From: Pelagerythrobacter marensis
GTDB lineage: Bacteria > Pseudomonadota > Alphaproteobacteria > Sphingomonadales > Sphingomonadaceae
NCBI RefSeq assembly: GCF_001028625.1
Contig: NZ_CP011805.1
Coordinates: 806,001-870,000 of the forward strand
Length of the DNA: 64,000 nt
Reading direction: 5' to 3'
Shown here: positions 61,978-64,000 of the stretch, in pieces
Layout: every line of letters starts with the position of its first letter
Position numbering within the stretch: the stretch's first letter is position 1
Notes under the pieces: generated by a model
Told to the model about the DNA's origin: nothing
What the model saw: only the letters and a program-made list of their open reading frames with translations
The model's database searches: none
Position numbers and translations under genes: made by a program

Positions 61978-62384
61978 TTCTCATCGTCTCCGAAACTTTT
62001 GCCCGCGGCACGGAACTGATTGATGGCACTGCGCGCGAGGATGACTCCCCCCAACAGCAGCGCACCGGTAACCACGGCCGTTGCACCCCAGATGGTGAGC
62101 AGGGGGCTGAGCGCCATCACGACGCCCACGACCAGTCCGATCAGGGCAAGATGGATCATTCCGAAAGCGGCCAGCCCCCGAATGATCCCATGCTTGCCCT
62201 TGTTCGCGACAAATCCCGCGCGACTTTTCTGAAACGCCTTTTCAGCTTCCAGATAAGTCTTGCCGTCTTCGATCAGCGCAAGAATATCCTCGGTGAGGGA
62301 GACACCCGCCTGCATTTCAGCATCGGCCGGTGTCTCGTCACCATCCTGCCCATCGGGCAGAGGTTCGTCATGCGGTGTTGTCAC
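61974..62384 (-). CDS. YqjE-like / Holin-X-type membrane protein (second of the cluster)
   Basis: A 136-residue protein with an acidic N-terminus, a conserved soluble part (LTEDILALIEDGKTYLEAEKAF) and two membrane helices (about 72-115: HLALIGLVVGVVMALSPLL and TAVVTGALLLGGVILA). This is the plan of the phage_holin_3_6/YqjE family, which is not a phage lysis holin. It sits in the same run as the YqjD-like genes, as yqjE follows yqjD in E. coli. Confidence 0.78.
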   Translation of the reverse strand: MTTPHDEPLPDGQDGDETPADAEMQAGVSLTEDILALIEDGKTYLEAEKAFQKSRAGFVANKGKHGIIRGLAAFGMIHLALIGLVVGVVMALSPLLTIWGATAVVTGALLLGGVILARSAINQFRAAGKSFGDDEK

Positions 62385-62404
62385 GCCCGGGGGTGCGCGC
62401 GGGA

Positions 62405-62986
62405 TCAGTCGCGGCTGCCGCGGAACATCCGCGCCAGCATGAAGCCTGCGACGGCGGCCAGACCCACGGCGAGGCCAGGGCTCTTGCGCACGGCTTCGCG
62501 TGCGTCCTCGCCCAGTTCGTCCACGCTCTTCGAATCCAGCTTCACCGAAGCATCCTGCAGGCTGCGCGATGCCTTGCGTGCATATTCGCCATACTGCGAT
62601 CCGAACTTTTCATCGATCGCGTTTGCGTTCTCGGACACCATCCGGCTCAGCGACGACAGCGCTTCGCTGGCCTTGGTTTTCCCTTCGGTGGCGAGTTCCT
62701 TGCTCTTGCCCTTGGCCTGTTCGCCATAGGTCTTCGCCTCGGCGACCCAGTCGTCCGAGCGGTCGCGAGCCTGTTCGCGGTAAGCGGATGCGCGATCGGC
62801 GGCTTCGGCCTTCAGCGCGGCTGCGCCCGCCTTGGCTTCTTCCAGCGCGGAATTGAAGCGCGATTTGGCTTCCGTGCGGTGATCGCCGGCAGGCGCTTCC
62901 GACGCGGTCTTCGCGGCGGAAGCGGAGCGCGCGGCGGGCTTCCTGGTCGTCTTCTTCTTGGGGGTGGTGGGTGTCGCGTCAGCCAT
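62405..62986 (-). CDS. YqjD/DUF883-like membrane-anchored protein (first of the cluster)
   Basis: A 193-residue protein. A Lys/Pro-rich N-terminus (MADATPTTPKKKTTRKP) leads into long Ala/Lys/Glu helices, then a C-terminal anchor (RKSPGLAVGLAAVAGFMLARMFRG). The pattern fits DUF883/ElaB. The ATG at 62986 has AAGGA nine bases upstream; the open frame upstream is not used. It is divergent from eno. Confidence 0.78.
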   Translation of the reverse strand: MADATPTTPKKKTTRKPAARSASAAKTASEAPAGDHRTEAKSRFNSALEEAKAGAAALKAEAADRASAYREQARDRSDDWVAEAKTYGEQAKGKSKELATEGKTKASEALSSLSRMVSENANAIDEKFGSQYGEYARKASRSLQDASVKLDSKSVDELGEDAREAVRKSPGLAVGLAAVAGFMLARMFRGSRD

Positions 62987-63163
62987 GTTCTTGTTCCTTA
63001 ATCCCTCGATAGTTTTGCAGCGCGCAGCCGTCATCGGCGCAATAGCCGTTCAGATTATCAACGCAACTTGCGCCGCATAGTTCCGGCGCATAGAGGGACG
63101 CCAGACATCCGAATATGGGGGTGTCATAGCCTATTACAACACCTGTCAATTTCGGAGCGTCCC

Positions 63164-64000
63164 ATGACCGCAATCATCGATCTTCACGGCCGCGAAATCC
63201 TGGATAGCCGCGGCAATCCGACGGTTGAGGTGGACGTTCTTCTGGAAGACGGCAGTTTTGGCCGTGCCGCCGTTCCCTCTGGCGCGTCGACCGGGGCACA
63301 CGAGGCGGTCGAACTGCGCGACGGCGACAAGTCGCGCTATCTCGGCAAGGGCGTGACGAAGGCTGTGGATGCAGTGAACGGCGAAATTGCCGACGCTCTG
63401 CTGGGGCTGGATGCCGAGGATCAGCGCGACATCGACCTGGCCATGATCGCGCTGGACGGCAGCGGGAACAAGGGGCGGCTCGGCGCCAACGCCATTCTCG
63501 GGGTCAGCCTGGCTGCGGCCAAGGCGGCCGCGAATGCTCGCGGTCTGCCGCTCTACAGCTATCTTGGCGGTGTTTCGGCGCACGTTCTGCCGGTGCCGAT
63601 GATGAATATCATCAACGGCGGCGAACATGCCGACAATCCGATCGACATCCAGGAATTCATGATCATGCCGATCGGCGCCGAAACCATGGCGGAAGGTGTG
63701 CGGTGGGGTGCGGAAGTGTTCCACACGCTCAAGAAGGGGCTGGCGCAGAAGGGCCTGTCCACCGCAGTCGGCGACGAAGGCGGCTTCGCGCCCGATCTGG
63801 CGAGCACGCGGGCGGCGCTCGACTTCATCATGCGCTCGATCGAAGAAGCCGGCTTCCGGCCGGGGGACGACGTTGCGCTGGCCCTGGACTGCGCATCGAC
63901 CGAGTTTTTCACCGACTGGCGGTACGATCTGGCGGGTGAGGAGATTTCTCTCAACCCGACCGAAATGGCCGAATATCTGGCGAAGCTCTGCGCCGATTAC
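63164..64000 (+). CDS. eno: Enolase, N-terminal part (runs off the window)
   Basis: 279 codons are present and the frame is open to the end of the window. Enolase turns 2-phosphoglycerate into phosphoenolpyruvate and is often part of the RNA degradosome. Marks: HGREILDSRGNPTVEVDV, the substrate loop PSGASTG, GANAILGVSLA, INGGEHADNPIDIQEFMI and the catalytic Glu in GDEGGFAPD. ATG at 63164 has GGAG eight bases upstream. The C-terminal barrel half is missing. Confidence 0.97.
   Translation, partial: MTAIIDLHGREILDSRGNPTVEVDVLLEDGSFGRAAVPSGASTGAHEAVELRDGDKSRYLGKGVTKAVDAVNGEIADALLGLDAEDQRDIDLAMIALDGSGNKGRLGANAILGVSLAAAKAAANARGLPLYSYLGGVSAHVLPVPMMNIINGGEHADNPIDIQEFMIMPIGAETMAEGVRWGAEVFHTLKKGLAQKGLSTAVGDEGGFAPDLASTRAALDFIMRSIEEAGFRPGDDVALALDCASTEFFTDWRYDLAGEEISLNPTEMAEYLAKLCADY

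Noticed and set aside
61974..62384. Phage holin
   Set aside because: The family name (phage_holin_3_6) is misleading: there are no lysis, tail or integrase genes, and the neighbours are YqjD-like, so this is a chromosomal YqjE-type protein.
62979..63173. A 64-codon Cys-containing frame between eno and the YqjD-like genes
   Set aside because: It starts inside eno on the other strand, has no ribosome binding site and overlaps the first gene of the cluster; it looks like a chance frame.

Overview
The window is a gene-dense, GC-rich stretch of a bacterial chromosome. The gene content points to an alphaproteobacterium of the order Sphingomonadales, probably the Erythrobacteraceae/Sphingomonadaceae group. 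The reasons are: btaAB betaine-lipid genes; a spermidine route through carboxyspermidine instead of SpeE; PstA with a long N-terminal extension; a sigma-70 with an acidic non-conserved region; a Coq4-type protein next to serB; and dispersed palindromes of the type GTCATGCTGAA...TTCAGGGTGAC. The taxonomic call is an inference from these traits; no 16S gene is present. No prophage, insertion sequence, CRISPR array or integrase is visible.

Layout. 0-9 kb: the end of trxB, two tandem MAPEG membrane proteins, btaB-btaA (betaine lipid synthesis), a threonine/serine dehydratase, then a polyamine block: carboxyspermidine dehydrogenase, nspC decarboxylase, a YbjN-like secreted protein and ornithine decarboxylase behind a structured leader. 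9-15 kb: phoR-pstC-pstA-pstB-phoU-phoB on the minus strand, the phosphate uptake and sensing operon without pstS. 15-21.5 kb: two tRNA-Glu genes, recJ, a flavodoxin-like protein, an uncharacterised gene, an AHH-nuclease-like gene, a nitronate monooxygenase and an amidohydrolase. 21.5-28 kb: branched-chain amino acid genes leuA, ilvC, ilvN and ilvB (minus strand, with yceI between), with a leucine leader peptide before leuA and a terminator-like hairpin before ilvB.

28-38 kb: miaA and serB with overlapping heads, a coq4-like gene, nitroreductase, purL, a membrane protein, xseB-ispA-coaD, a periplasmic cyclophilin and queA. 38-46 kb: a large secreted CapA-like protein, a TetR regulator divergent from a carotenoid oxygenase, then a tightly overlapping chain of ABC ATPase, permease, DUF481 protein and tgt. 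46-56 kb: rpsD, chorismate mutase, rpiB-glyA-nrdR-trmJ, and yqeY-dnaG-rpoD. 55-64 kb: carA, a low-GC orphan gene, carB, greA, a DUF4170 protein, a four-gene cluster of small YqjD/YqjE-like membrane proteins, and the 5' part of eno.

Most genes are housekeeping. The most interesting signals are regulatory or positional: the leucine attenuator, the ornithine decarboxylase leader, a 33-base element shared by two unrelated genes, candidate Pho boxes linking btaAB to the pst/pho operon, a low-GC gene fitted into the carAB operon by overlapping start and stop codons, and an AHH nuclease-like protein with no toxin context. I did not find a convincing wholly new multi-gene system.
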